Origin: Folioceros fuciformis
Taxonomy: Eukaryota > Anthocerotophyta > Anthocerotopsida > Anthocerotales
NCBI GenBank assembly: GCA_049999805.1
Contig: JBNGIO010005951.1
Location: 37,729-72,699 of the forward strand
Length of the DNA: 34,971 nt
Reading direction: 5' to 3'
The stretch's first letter is position 1. Each line of letters opens with the position of its first letter. Positions 23,761 to 34,971 of the stretch are shown here, piece by piece. The position numbers were made by a program, and so were the translations under genes. Under the pieces are notes generated by a model. That model worked only from the letters and a program-made list of their open reading frames with translations. It ran no database searches and had not been told where the DNA came from.

Positions 23761-24730
23761 AGTTTTGGAGCGCAGTTTCTCCTTGTTGTTGCGATATAAT
23801 GGGTCTCCCTAACCTTCCATGCTTATGGTACACTACACTGGGCTAACCCCTTCTGTCAATAAGGACGTTAACACTCAATCTGGTGCCGGGTGTTCACATA
23901 TAAGTATCTCAATCATCAGCAGCGGGGAAATGTATGTTCACAAACCTCGCGTACACTTTTCCGTTGATATCTGTGGCAGCAGAGAAGGGGCCAATTCGGC
24001 ATCGGGCCGTTCAAAGGTGGAACAGTTCTTGAAGCAGTTATTACTGTCAGGCGAGCCCGTTTCCATATGCTGCCTGAAACGTAGGAGTCAGGACTACAAA
24101 ATGCGTTTTCAGATGCCACAGAAATTTATCACACTGCTGGCACCCCCTGGATGGTTACAATTGGATGCCAAGAGCCAAGTGACTCAGAGGAGCAAAAGGT
24201 ACCAATGTCTGCTCAGATTCTTAATTTGCTCGAAGTTTGAGCCCTTGAGCTCGTAGCAGGTGACTAGCAGGAGCTTGGTATCTCTACTTGGTTGAATCGG
24301 TCCATAACTCCCGACTAGAGAGCCCAGTCTTGCTCTCGTTTCCTTCTCAATCTACGGTGCCGTTCACGTGGGACTCGCACACCATCGATCCCAGGCTCCT
24401 CACATGGCGGAGCATGCAGGTCATTTGCAGTTGTGGACACCGGTGCCATTGTGTCCGTCCGTAGAAGATACTGGAAGGCGTGCACTTGGGATCGAACATT
24501 GTTTCTAGGGCTTTGCGCTCCGTGAGTCCGTTAGAATCAACGGATGTATGCTGGTCTTTCATGGAATCGGGAGAACACGAAAACAGGAGACAGGTCTTTC
24601 CTCCGCTAGGTCTGTTTCGGAAGTCGCACACCTGCATCCTTACAGTCTTTCTCACGATCTCAAAGTGTGGGCTCCTGCGCAATAACTAATCACTCTTCAG
24701 ACAAACGCAATGGCGTACACCGCTGCACCT

Positions 24731-26834
24731 CTATTGTGCTTCAGATCTGAACAAGTCGAGCCCACGCAGAGCGTTGCGTGCAGCTCGCAGTGTGGCAATG
24801 TCTTTACAGAAGGCAATTCTCACGTATCTATCGTTGACGAGGTCGTGCCTGCTCGAGCTCGACCGTACTGATGCCCCGTACTCGCTGGTACAATTGCTTT
24901 CCGCGTCGGTGCCGCTGGTACCAATCCTCTGCCCGTTCTTGACGTTGCCTGCGTGTGGGTGGAAGAAACCCCGGCCAGGCACTATGGCCACCCCAGCATT
25001 TTCGATGACTTGAGCACAAAAAGTGAACTGCCAGCAAACAAGTCTAGGATATTGGCAGCCGTGTTTAGGGGACCTGGGGAACAAAAAAAGAGCACCAAAA
25101 TATGGACAGGCTTGCGTACATCAGCTAGCCCGCATTGTCGAGGAAGTTGTGCAAACACGAAGAAAGAGCCTTGTGGTTTTAAGAAGCTGCTGAAGCCGAG
25201 TTCAGTAAGCATGTTACACACAAAATCTCGTCGTTGCGTGTAGTCCTGTACGGCAACGTGTCAAGGTCTTATGAGATGAGAGTGCCGGGAATGTAACGAG
25301 ACATGCTGACAACGAGAGGGCCAGAATGTACCAGCTTCAGATTTTGATAGAATTCTTCAGACTGTCTAAGAGCAACCAGGGCTGCTTCCTGAAAGGGGGC
25401 TGGTGCAGAATCTGTCAGTTTGACATGAATGTTGGAAATGGTAGCTGAGATCTCTGCTGGAGCTATTGCCCACCCAACCCGCCAGCCTGCATCCCTTTGT
25501 CAAGAGCTGGGCTACCATCAGCACGAAGAGTGTACACTGGTGAGCTACGAGGCTTGCAGCAGGGGGAGTACAGACCTGTAACACTAAATGTCTTGGACAA
25601 GGAAGAGGTGACAATAGTACGTTCTTGCATTCCACGAAACGCGGCAAGACTCGCATGCTTTGCATCGTCGAATGTAATATGCTCGTACACCTAAGTACGC
25701 ACAGTTCCAGGCTCTTAGTACATGCTAAACCTTGTGGGTGCCAACTCTCTTGCAGCACCAAACTTTGAAGCTTACTTCGTCTGTTATAGCCAAGCAGTCG
25801 TATTTGCAGCACAGGCTTGCGATCCCTGCCAGTTCTGAATGAGAGAAGACCTTCCCAGTTGGGTTGTGAGGGCTGCATGGCACAAAACAGCATCAGCACA
25901 CAATATACGGAGGACGTGTGCAGTGACAGCTTCTTCGAGGTATCACAACTGGCCTGTTCACCACAACAGCCTTGGTTCGTGGACTCATAGCATCTTCGAG
26001 CTTGCCCAGGTCAAGAGTCCATTCGGGTGGATCGAGTGACACGTAAATCTGTCCACAAAGACGAGCTCACACATTTAATCTACACCCATTACATTTACAA
26101 ATGGAGGCCAAAACGATGCAGGTGCTTACCGGCTTGCCACCAGCCATGATCACACAAGCTTCATAGGTTTCATACGCTGGATCCAGAAGCACCACCTCGT
26201 CGCCAACGTCCACCACTGTAGGAGACAACAAGAAATTGTGAAAAACATGCCGCTACAAGCTCGACAGATGAAGCCAAGGCGGCGTCAGGCTGTGATCAGC
26301 GGAGTTACAAGTAAGGACCAGCAAGTACGGTGGCTGCCATAGCCTCTGATTGACCACAGCAGATGGTTACTTGAGTTGAAGGGTCCACCGGCACCCCTTG
26401 GCTGGCATAGAAAGCTTGTGCCACTTTCTCGAGGACACCCTGAACATGCCTGAAACACACAGGAAACCTCGTCAGAAGAAAGCACACGACAGGTTGACCA
26501 TTGCAATGCTTTGCAGTTGCTTCATGAAACATCCAACCTGTATTGGTTGTGGTCGGCATTTATAGCAGCTACTGCCGCTTCCTTCACCGCCAGAGGAGCT
26601 GGAAAGTCTGGGAATCCTGCAGCAGGTAGAACAAAAGGTTGTGATCACAGGACTGCCCAGAGGAGGTCCAGCAGCCGTGAATACAAGCTGGATTTAGGAA
26701 AGCTCACCTTCAGCTAGGTTGATGGCATTGCGCTGCTGGGCTAGAATGGACAGCTGCTGGATGGGCGAAGGGCCGAAGGCGTGGGATCGCTGAGCCAACC
26801 ACGACCGCCTCTGGTTGGCGGGACTCCGATCCAT
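24731..26834 (-). CDS. Class I/II aminotransferase (PLP-dependent, kynurenine/glutamine transaminase-like)
   Basis: Transfers an amino group between an amino acid and a 2-oxoacid; substrate unknown. Minus-strand exons 26834-26708, 26616-26538, 26449-26319, 26215-26130, 26048-25954, 25872-25776, 25690-25576, 25486-25332, 25245-25120 and 25027-24731 give 435 aa. Fold-type I motifs are complete: INLAEGFPDFPAP, SPHNPTGK (N176), DEVY (D204, Y207), SLSKTFSVTGWRVGWA (PLP lysine K238) and the carboxylate-binding Arg in DRYVRIAFCKD. Intron 5 begins GC after AACAG and ends in AG; only this join yields NSPHNPTGK. Between VPGRGFF and DRYVRIAF lies a Ser/Asn-rich insert of about 40 residues (361-402), longer than the family norm; a small unrecognised intron is possible but I found none in phase. 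There is no clear transit peptide, so it is probably cytosolic. It is similar in order of motifs to Arabidopsis At1g77670, from memory. Confidence 0.92.
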
Positions 26835-27187
26835 CCCCGCGACCGGACCCAGCTCTGGTTTTTAGGAATATGCGGGTGAATGGAGGATAAAAAATTGCTA
26901 AAAGGGCGGCTAAAAACCAAAACAAGCAAAGCGAGGCCCGGCTTGGCCAGCCACGTTGCGCGGTCAGTGGACCAGTCTATCCACAACGAACTGGAACAGT
27001 GGAACTTGTGCAGGAAGGTGGGCACAGAGCAAGTGCAACAGCATTTCGGAGGCCGGTATCCCAGAGCCTCAGAAGGAGGAGCGGGCCAAGGTGACCAAGG
27101 CAGGCTCAGGATTGCACTTCCTGGCGGATTTGGCAGTTGGAAGCAGGAGTCAGGCATTCTGTCAGAGTGTCTGAGATCCTGGAGGGG
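26835..27187. promoter_or_regulatory. Divergent intergenic region between aminotransferase and CYP38
   Basis: Only 353 bases separate the two start codons, so both leaders and both core promoters must fit here, or the region acts as a bidirectional promoter. I see no TATA box and no obvious light-response motif cluster. Open frames crossing it are shadows. Confidence 0.45.
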
Positions 27188-29224
27188 ATGGCCATGGCCT
27201 GCAGCACCAGCAGCAGCTGCGCAGCAGCTGGGATCACACCAGTGAGATGCTGCAGCTCATCTGCCTCGGCGGTGGGCCGCAGCTGCAAGGCCGTGCAACA
27301 GAGAGACTGGGCGAGGCGTGGGCTAGTTGGAGTTAGAGCGTTGCGGGGAGCTCAGGATTGCGGGGAAGAGCAATGTGGCTCCAGAAAGCAGGCGAATGTG
27401 AGTGCTTTGCTTCTTTGGTGACAGTATCCTGCATGTTTCTGAAGGTTGTGGATTTCGATAATCTACGCCGAGGAGAGCTGCTGTGGAATTTCATTTTGAA
27501 GATTTCTGTGTTGTGTATCTGGTTCTATTCTTGTACAGGCCTGCAGGATTTTGGATTCGATTGCAAGGGAGTTGCAGAAATGTGCCGTCTGTCTCATGGC
27601 AGCTGCGGCTGTTTCCGTGCCCCAGATGGGCGATTTGCCAGCTCATGCTATGGAGAGGAACCCTGCTTATTCGGAGTTAGGAGTGCTGATTTCAGGACCC
27701 CCTGTGAAGGATCCTCGGGCCCTGTTGAGATATGCATTGCCCATAGAGAACAAGGCCATCAAGGAAGCACAGAAAACGTTGGAGGGGATTACGGATGCTT
27801 TGAAACTACCGGGTTTGAAGGCAATCGATCCTGTTGAGCGAGTAAGTTCGGATGTCTAAGTTTTAAGTTTTGTGTCTTGACGGGCCACAATGTATGTCCA
27901 TGGCTGGTTATGATGATGCATCGCGGGTTGCAGGATCTGAGGCAAGCGGCCCGGATACTCAATCAAAACAGGGCTGCCATTCTAGCTGACGTCTCTGAGT
28001 CGAAGAAAGCCCACGCACAGGAGGTTTTGGACAAGATAAGCACATGTCTTCAAGATTTTAACAAGATAGTTGAAGCTAAGGATAGAGGTGCTATTGCTCC
28101 CAAGCAGCAAGAGCTTCTGGATCTTGTTGGCGAGTAAGTCCTCGAGTGTGAATTTTCTTGTGGCACTCCACCTTGGTCCAACATCTTATTGTTGCTGTGT
28201 GGTCACTTGAGGTTTTCTTCTGCATCTCATCAAGGATGTCGTTACTGAATGCAGCTGAGATTGGGGCCTTGAATTTCTGCAGTGTAGAGGAGGACTTGGT
28301 GGCCACGTTCCCGTTTGAAATCCCCCAGGAATTTGCTGAGAAGCCAATTCTTAAAGGACGTGCCACTGTTGAAATGAGAGTCAAGGTTAAGGACAATCCC
28401 AACCTGAAGGAAGCTGTTTTCCAGATTACCGTAGATGGCTACAATGCACCAGTCACAGCAGGCAACTTCGTGGATTTGGTAGCACGACACTTCTACGATG
28501 GAATGGAGATCCAGAGATGTGAGCATGGTGTTTCCTGGAGCAGCAGGTGCAGATGCTCCTCCTCCATATCGTCGTGGAATGTAGTTCTGACCTAGCCTTT
28601 CGCTGGCTGTCCAGCCGATGGATTTGTTGTGCAAACAGGAGACCCGGATGGTCCAGCGGAAGGATTTGTGGATCCTAGCACCGGCAAGCTTCGCACCATT
28701 CCTCTGGAGATAATGGTGGACGGGGAGCCAGCACCCATTTATGGAGCAACACTCGAGGTGAATGGGCTCTCCTCCATCCCACCTGGTCGTCCGTCCGACA
28801 CTTAACTTCCTCTGCCTAACGAAGCCCTGTTCTTCCAACGCAGGAGCTCGGCCTCTACAAGGCTCGCACGAAGCTTCCATTCAATGCTTTTGGGACGATG
28901 GCCATGGCCCGTGAAGTAAGATCCCATTCTTCTCTTTCCCAGCTTCTAGTTTGAATGAAAGGCACCAAGGAACCTCTTCTGGTCTAACTTCCGCACCTTC
29001 TGTCGCAGGAGTTTGAGAATGACTCTGCATCCAGTCAAATATTCTGGCTTCTGAAAGAGAGTGAGCTCACTCCGAGTGACGCCAACATTCTGGATGGGCG
29101 GTACTCCGTTTTCGGCTACATCACCCAAAACGAAGATGCTTTGGCAGATCTTAAAGTGGGGGACGTCATTCAGTCTATCAAAGTGCTATCGGGCCTTGAC
29201 AACCTTCAAAATCCCACCTTTTGA
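27188..29224 (+). CDS. CYP38: CYP38/TLP40-type cyclophilin, thylakoid lumen
   Basis: CYP38 assists assembly and repair of photosystem II in the thylakoid lumen. Exons 27188-27397, 27539-27841, 27934-28133, 28283-28518, 28615-28757, 28844-28915 and 29009-29224 give 459 aa; Arabidopsis CYP38 is about 437. The Ser/Ala/Cys-rich N-terminus is a plastid transit peptide. A second hydrophobic segment, [22 protein letters not shown], with an Ala-x-Ala-like cleavage region is the luminal signal. A helical region follows ([18 protein letters not shown]...[21 protein letters not shown]), then the cyclophilin-like domain from about [10 protein letters not shown] to the end ([63 protein letters not shown]). 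The catalytic Arg/Phe set of active cyclophilins is only partly kept, as in the family, where isomerase activity is weak or absent. Start is the first in-frame ATG. All introns are GT-AG. Confidence 0.96.
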
Positions 29225-29599
29225 TGAAGCCCAGAGTTATCTGACGCCAATTCGGACCCGTTGTAAAGGCTAGAGGCATAGCTGATTTCGACTAGCCTCA
29301 GGTCTCCCATCCCTAGTTCAGTGATTGTCGTCCAAGAAGCAATTTCATTACCTTCCAAGATTGACAGGTTACGAAACCTCTGAACTATCGTTGCAGTTGC
29401 TTGCGGACAGTGGGCCCCGATTCCATCCCGTGACACTCACAATATATGGACACAGGAATGCGCGAGCCTTCCTGAGTCCTGAAGCTAAAAGACGAGAGAA
29501 AACTGCCCAGAAACACCTTTCCGCCGTCACCAAGCCCACTTCGGAAACTCACGCGAGTGAATTTGACACTTGACCAGGTACCATGCATGGTGCATGTAG
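29225..29599. other. Convergent 3' spacer, CYP38 and sulfite reductase
   Basis: These 375 bases must contain both 3' UTRs and polyadenylation sites. Open frames on both strands here carry no recognisable motif. No further gene is seen. Confidence 0.5.
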
Positions 29600-32305
29600 C
29601 TACGACTTTTCAACAAATTCTGCCTCTTTCGCACAAGGTTCTTTCTCCCTGGTGGAAGGTTCTTCCGCCCTCGTAGAAGATTCATCGTCCTGTGTAGAAA
29701 ATTCTTCCCCGTTCGTAATTGATTCCACGTACTGAGATAGGACGGTCGCAGCCAATTTTGTGGGGCTTATCCCTTGCCTGTCGGATATGGACTTCAATGA
29801 CACGAAGAGATCGTTGCTGATTGGAAGTTGAGAAATGCCCCTGCCACGCCGAGGTCCATCGTATCTCTCTATGAAGGTTCTCAACTCATCAAAACCCTGC
29901 AACACGATGTCAAGACATTGTTCGGACCTGCTTCTGAGAGATTTAACAAGATACCCAAAGCTTGTACTCACCAGTCTGACAGAGAAATCTCCGAAAGGTT
30001 CTCCAGCCTTACGCAGGGTTCTCCAAGCATAAAACAGTGGCTCCAGCGCAGTCTCAAGCTCCTGGACTTTTACCTTGTCCATGAAAACTTGTGCCAGCCT
30101 TGTTTGATTTGGACATCCTCCCAGCCACACCTGCACTCAGACCAGAATAGAACGAAGGGTGAGCAAATGAAAATCATGAGGGGACGAGAGAGCAAACGAA
30201 CCTGGTAGCTGTTCGCCCCGTCCCCAACAAAACCAAGCTCTGCCATGTATGGCCTGGTGCACCCATTAGGGCAGCCAGTCATCCTGATGACAACGGAGTC
30301 TGTATTCTTCAGGCCCACCTGAACACCAGGAAATGCTGAGTTCAGTCGTCCAGATACTGGCGGGTCAATATGGAGTTCGCAGACTGCACCGGTGCTACCT
30401 TTTCAAAGATGAACCGGATCCGTTTCAGCACATCCGGTATTCCCCGTTCAGCTTCTGCTATTGCCAGTGGACACAAGGGCAACGCAGGGCAGGCCATGGC
30501 TGTCAGCTTCAAGGGATCCACACTTCGGGGTGACTGAAAGAAAAGATGTTGCACAGGTCAAAAGAGATGTCACCTCGGACACCGCTAGATGTTTGCTTCC
30601 ATTTTGGAAAACAGTCTAGTGGTAACGAGAGAGTGTACTGACCACAAGCCCAACAGCAGCAAGAGATTTGGTGATGATAGTCTTCCACGCCTTCCGAACA
30701 TCGCAAAGTATGAGATTCTGATTTGCCGTAAGTCGCACACTGAGGTTGTATTTCTCTATCATCTCCCTCAAGGTTTTCTTAGCTTCACCTTTAATGCGTC
30801 CATTGTCAATATGCACACCCAAAAACAGCCGCCCGTCTCCCTGTACATGAGAAAGGGACTTGAGTGCTGTCCAACCCACTGTACCCAGATCCTTCCACAG
30901 CACATGCATCAAGAAACACGGTGGCTCACCTGGTCATTCCAGCCAAGGTAATCCTTGTACTCCCAAGGTGGAAGCTCTTGAAAAGGCTCAAACTTCTTCC
31001 CATAATACTGCTCCACTACACCTTTGAACCTTTCCAAGCCCCAGTCATGGATGAGGTACTTCATTCGAGACATCCTCCTGTCATCACGTCTGCCATAATC
31101 ACGCTGGGTGGCGACGATGGCCTTCACAGCATACAGAATATCGTCCTTCGGCACATACCCAAGAGGGTCAGCCAACCTGGGAAACGTGTTTTCATTCCGA
31201 TGGGTCCGACCCATCCCTCCGCCAACCTACACACCCATCATCCACGAAACCAGCCAATCCATCAGAGTCCACAACCCTCGCAAACAATATCTGCCCAACC
31301 AACAACCACACATACATAGATGTTGAAGCCCTTAGGATCCCCGGCCTTATCGAATATAGCCACAAGCCCAATATCATTCGTAAGAATATCCACAGAATTG
31401 TCCCCAGGAACCGTAACAGCAATCTTAAACTTCCTCGGAAGAAACTGAGTGCCATAAATCGGCTCCGGAGAGCCCTCAAAACTTGCTCCGGTTGCCGTAT
31501 GATTCCTGGCCTCCACCACATCCGGAGGCTCAGCGCTCGCAATCTTTTCCCCATCCACCCACAAATCATAGTACGCCCCAGCCTGCGGGGCCAACAAAGC
31601 CGCCAACCGATCCGCTGTCTCCTGCGCAAAATGGTAGTCCTTCCTATCCACATAGGGCACGGGGGGAGCCAGCACATTCCGATTCAAATCCCCACACGCC
31701 CCGAGCGTCGACCCCATGCTCCTGATAATGGTGGCCATCACCGTCTTCAAGTTCGTCTTCAACACTCCATGCAACTGGAAGGTCTGCCGAGTAGTCAGCC
31801 TCAACGTCCCACTCCCAAACTCATTCGCCAAGTCATCCATCACCAAATACAGCTGGTTGGACACCTTCCCCGCGGGCTGCTTCGTCCTGAGCATGAACTG
31901 GTACTGCCGAGAGGTCCGCACATCCCTGTTATCCTGCACGTAGCTCCCATGGAATTTGATCAGCTGCGTACCCGCCTCATTCAGATTTGGCGCCTCCGAT
32001 ACCAGCTCTTCTATCAATGGGTATCGCAAATAGTCACTCTGCTCCTTGAAGATCTCCACCTTACTCCTCTTGGGCGGGAGGGTAGTGGGCGGCCTGGCAG
32101 GCGTCGCCACCGCTTTCACCTTCACGCCCCACGACCTCATCCCACCCCTGCTCTCCATGCCACCAATTCCATTCCCCGTCCTCCCGCTCGGGGTCGCTGA
32201 AGCGGACCTCAGCCCGTCGTAGGAGGTCAAAAACCCAGCAGGATTGGCGGACGCCGCCAGAACCTCCCTACCGCCCACAACCGCAGCCAGGGCCATGGTG
32301 AGCAT
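29600..32305 (-). CDS. SIR: Ferredoxin-dependent sulfite reductase, plastid
   Basis: Reduces sulfite to sulfide with six electrons from ferredoxin in the plastid, the last reductive step of sulfate assimilation. Minus-strand exons 32305-31316, 31226-30930, 30840-30643, 30533-30399, 30318-30202, 30130-29972 and 29896-29600 give 730 aa. The N-terminus is a Ser/Ala/Gly-rich transit peptide of about 65 residues, then [19 protein letters not shown]. Siroheme contacts include [13 protein letters not shown] and [10 protein letters not shown]. The siroheme/4Fe-4S ligands are complete: CPALPLC (C510, C516) and TGCPNGC (C556, C560). The last 37 residues (about 694-730) are an acidic Ser/Thr/Glu tail not expected in the enzyme core. 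Plant sulfite reductases also compact plastid nucleoids, and that role has been linked to the C-terminal region. ATG 32305 is the first; 32296 is an alternative. All introns are GT-AG and in phase. Confidence 0.97.
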
Positions 32306-33251
32306 GCGCGAGCTGGATTCCGGACCCCGCTCGCTCTTCTCTTACCCTTTCCCGTTCCTCCCTCCCCCTTCAGTGCTGAGCGACGGCGGGCTGGTTACGG
32401 ATTCCGAAACTTCGCGCCCTCATGCACGTTAGTGCGAATGGATGAGCAGATGAGATGGGCGGTGGTGGAACCGGAAAATTCCTGAGAAGCACACAACGTT
32501 TGGCGCACTCTGTGGCTGACGAGCTCAAGAGACGCCAGATCAGAGTGTGGCCCACCTGCGAGGTTCCGGGCCGGGCATCCTGTTGTTGCTACTGCAACTT
32601 GACTCCTAGCCCCAGCCAGCCGACAGCGGCTCTCCAGACACCCTCAAGCAACGGACTGTCTCCCTGTCTTGAGCTCCACTTCCCAGGTAACCCAACGTGT
32701 TCTCGACTCAATTTCGCACTGAGTGGGAACAACTTCAATCAATTTTCCTTCCTCTCCATCAATTTCTTGCTACTCTAGTAGATTAGTTCGCTCTCCCACA
32801 CTAGCAGACGCGAGGACGGTCCAACCTCACACCATCAACCTCGTCATCGACGAACATGTGTGACGAGATGCGCGTGAAATCGAAGACTGATCTAATATAC
32901 ATATATTATTTAAATTATTTTTTTAATTGGAACAGCAATTTAGTTTGCCTTCCTTTAAAGTTGTGCACAACTCTTCATATATGGGGGTTTTTGGGGCTAG
33001 CCTTCTAGGGCCATGTTGCCCTTGTAGGTTATCTATGATTCTTTCTTAAGGTTGATAGTTTTTCCATCTTGTTTTTCAATCAACTCTCATTTTTCCCGAG
33101 GACTCTTTATGTAGAGAACTCTCTTCTCCATAAGAAGAACTTGTTATATTTTTTATTCAAATGTGAAGAACTTGTTGCTATGTCTCCTTGAAGTAAAAAA
33201 ACTTGGTATTATGTCTCTTCCAAATTCAATATATTTTTATAATTAGTTTTT

Positions 33252-33300
33252 GAAAATATTATTATTATAACATAATAATAATAATAACAATAATAAAAGA
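33252..33300. repeat. AT-rich trinucleotide microsatellite
   Basis: Interrupted runs of att followed by aat/aataa units (ttattattataacataataa and so on). Simple sequence repeat in non-coding DNA. Confidence 0.75.
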
Positions 33301-34269
33301 ATCAAGATAGTTCCCATGAAAGGGCATTCCCTAAGTGTATTTCAAGCATCTCTCTACACAAGCATTTTTTATAAGTGTAATTGAATCTTCTTCAAGACTC
33401 ACCCCCCTTAAGGTAGCTTGTGCTCATCTCCGCTCTTGCTTACATCAAAGAAGATGTGCAGGGACCCTTGCTTCGCCTTGCATCTAGGCTTTTTAAATCA
33501 CACTAACATCTTTCTCTACTATGAAAAGGTTTTGGATGGGCCTAGTTCAACCCTTCACCTGCTCTTCCTCAACTTGTGGTTTTGGAGCGCCTTTACATGA
33601 CTTAAAAAATTGTGGAGTGATTTCTTGCACCCAAGAACCACCCGAGGGCCACACATCCCCTTATTGTCGTTGCAATCCTATGGTTCGCTCCCAAGGGAGT
33701 GAACTAGCGCCAAGGAACACTACTTATCACACTTCTACCTATCAGCCGGTCTATAGGCCTGACCATACACACAACAAAAAGGGCTGGAAGCCTAGCCTAG
33801 TCCCAAATCAACTCAAACAACTCACACTCCTGATCTTAAGTACTTCAGCTCTTCAAGATTCCCACTTTAGTCCCTTCCTCTTCACTTCTATGCATTTCAC
33901 TCCAACCCTTCCTCTCTTTTCTTCAGCTATCCCCTGGAATTTGGGACACAATGGCTTCACTCCTTGCAGCCTTCAAGCATAGTGTGGATACTAGGACTGG
34001 ATAGCCCTCCAAACTCACGGTCCTGTCCCTTCACTTCAGCCAACCTGCGAATCATTCAACCCTTGCGGATCCGACCACAGAGATCTTGACGGTCTTGGGA
34101 TCTCCACGTTCCCCTAGTGGCAAGGGGAATCAAGACCTTGGTTCAGTCTCAACCGGCTCAGCGCCCTATGCCAGGAGTCCTGCACACAAGGACCAGGGAC
34201 ATCGCACCATAGACCCCCCCCTCCTCAATGGCAGGTCTGGCCTCGTATACTACCCTGGCCCAAGACCCC

Positions 34270-34500
34270 ACCTCTATCTACTAGGTTAGCCTCAGTCCAC
34301 TGCCAACAGTCTCTCTTCGACCTAGCCCATCCCTAATTCTGACCTAAACCGCCCCTAACTTTGACCTAACCTAAGTCTGACTTAAACCCAGCTCTATCCT
34401 AATCCTAACCCTAACTCTAACTTAACATCAATCCAACCTAATCCCAACCCCAACCTAAACAAAGCCTAACTCTAATCTCATCCTAACCATAATTGCCCAC
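34270..34500. repeat. Degenerate CCTAAC / telomere-like tract
   Basis: Many cctaa, cctaac, ctctaac and cctaacc strings at irregular spacing of about 6-15 bases, with the densest part (cctaatcctaaccctaac) near 34390-34415. The plant telomere unit on this strand is CCCTAAA; these units mostly lack the last A, so this is at best a degenerate telomere-like or simple-repeat tract. Confidence 0.6.
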
Positions 34501-34971
34501 TACCTTTCGAACACTTAGTTGCCCCTACCAACAATCACTAGTGCCTCTCAAAACTGCCCTTAACTCTCTCAAACCCCTCGGACCATCCCTTCCTCCAGTA
34601 CTGTGGTCACCTCTTCAAAATTGACCACTCTTTCTCCCCAAGCCGTAGGATCACAGGATGGAATGTTCCATTCCCTCATATTGTTAGGGAGGCTTGTCAT
34701 CCGTGGAGTGTCACTCAGAACACCCCCATTGGCTTCCCCCTGACAACAAGCTACTATCCTGGCAACCCGCTCCACCACCATCAAGCCTCCCACAGCCTCT
34801 CGGACTTCTCTTGGCTAGTTCCTCTATTGGAGCCACCTTCACTTGCCAGTGCTTAGCACGACTGGGTTCCAATTCTGGCTTGGGCACGAGGATGTGAATG
34901 GTTTCGTTTAGGAGAGAATAGGCCGATGAGCCTCCATCCCTCCTCCCCGCCCCTTAGCACCCCCGATCCTC

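Larger units (their letters stand above)
22897..24730. other. Intergenic region with a degenerate tandem repeat
   Basis: It holds the promoter of STIG1-like copy 2, a 32-36-bp tandem repeat (23564-23760) and then about 1 kb up to the aminotransferase 3' end. A 145-codon plus-strand frame at 23819-24256 has no recognisable motif and I do not call it. Nothing else was identified. Confidence 0.45.
32306..34971. other. 3' intergenic region, no gene recognised
   Basis: The first few hundred bases are the sulfite reductase promoter side. From 32880 to 33420 the sequence is AT-rich with an ATT/AATA microsatellite around 33252-33300. From 33420 on it is C/T-rich. A tract with scattered CCTAAC-like hexamers lies at 34270-34500. 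Open frames are short and without motifs. No transposase, reverse transcriptase or terminal repeat was seen, although old retrotransposon sequence cannot be excluded. Confidence 0.45.

Noticed and set aside
23819-24256. 145-codon plus-strand frame
   Set aside because: No motif, no signal peptide, no homologue that I recognise and no splice sites of note; kept as intergenic.

Overview
The window is nuclear DNA of a land plant. Its genes are split by many short GT-AG introns (mostly about 75-160 bp), and several are plant-specific or plastid proteins: a plant-type arginase, MCM6, the thylakoid-lumen cyclophilin CYP38, a ferredoxin-type sulfite reductase, STIG1-like cysteine-rich secreted proteins and receptor-like kinases. 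The compact genes and small introns fit a seedless plant such as the lycophyte Selaginella; that placement is inference. Three runs of exactly 100 N (13636-13735, 16279-16378, 16761-16860) show this is a draft scaffold with gaps of unknown true size.

Layout. 1-1749: no gene seen, several small repeats. 1750-3208 (+): arginase, 6 exons. 3540-8362 (+): MCM6, 18 exons, with a 33-bp minisatellite in intron 3. 8525-10375 (-): membrane-anchored kelch-repeat protein, with one unresolved frame change near its 5' end. 11231-12564 (-): DJ-1/PfpI family protein, 7 exons. 13096-13850: 70-bp minisatellite broken by a gap. 14257-15736 (+): enoyl-CoA hydratase, 5 exons. 15825-16760 (-): protein kinase missing parts in two gaps. 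17503-19385 (-): membrane-anchored receptor-like pseudokinase, 4 exons. 20888-21430 and 22411-22896 (-): two single-exon STIG1-like genes. 24731-26834 (-): class I/II aminotransferase, 10 exons, one with an apparent GC-AG intron. 27188-29224 (+): CYP38, 7 exons. 29600-32305 (-): sulfite reductase, 7 exons. 32306-34971: no gene seen, AT-rich then C/T-rich sequence with degenerate CCTAAC repeats.

The exon structures were built by hand from splice-site consensus, continuous reading frame and recalled family conservation. In arginase, MCM6, DJ-1, the pseudokinase, the aminotransferase, CYP38 and sulfite reductase every intron phase closes and the final length matches the family. The genes do not form one pathway. 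They are housekeeping (replication, arginine breakdown, sulfur assimilation, photosystem II assembly, acyl-CoA metabolism) and signalling genes side by side, arranged as convergent pairs (MCM6/kelch, hydratase/kinase, CYP38/sulfite reductase) and one divergent pair (aminotransferase/CYP38).

I see no new multi-gene system. The points most worth following up are the pseudokinase with several altered catalytic motifs, the paired loss of two cysteines in one STIG1 copy, the acidic tail of sulfite reductase, the GC-AG intron and the minisatellites.
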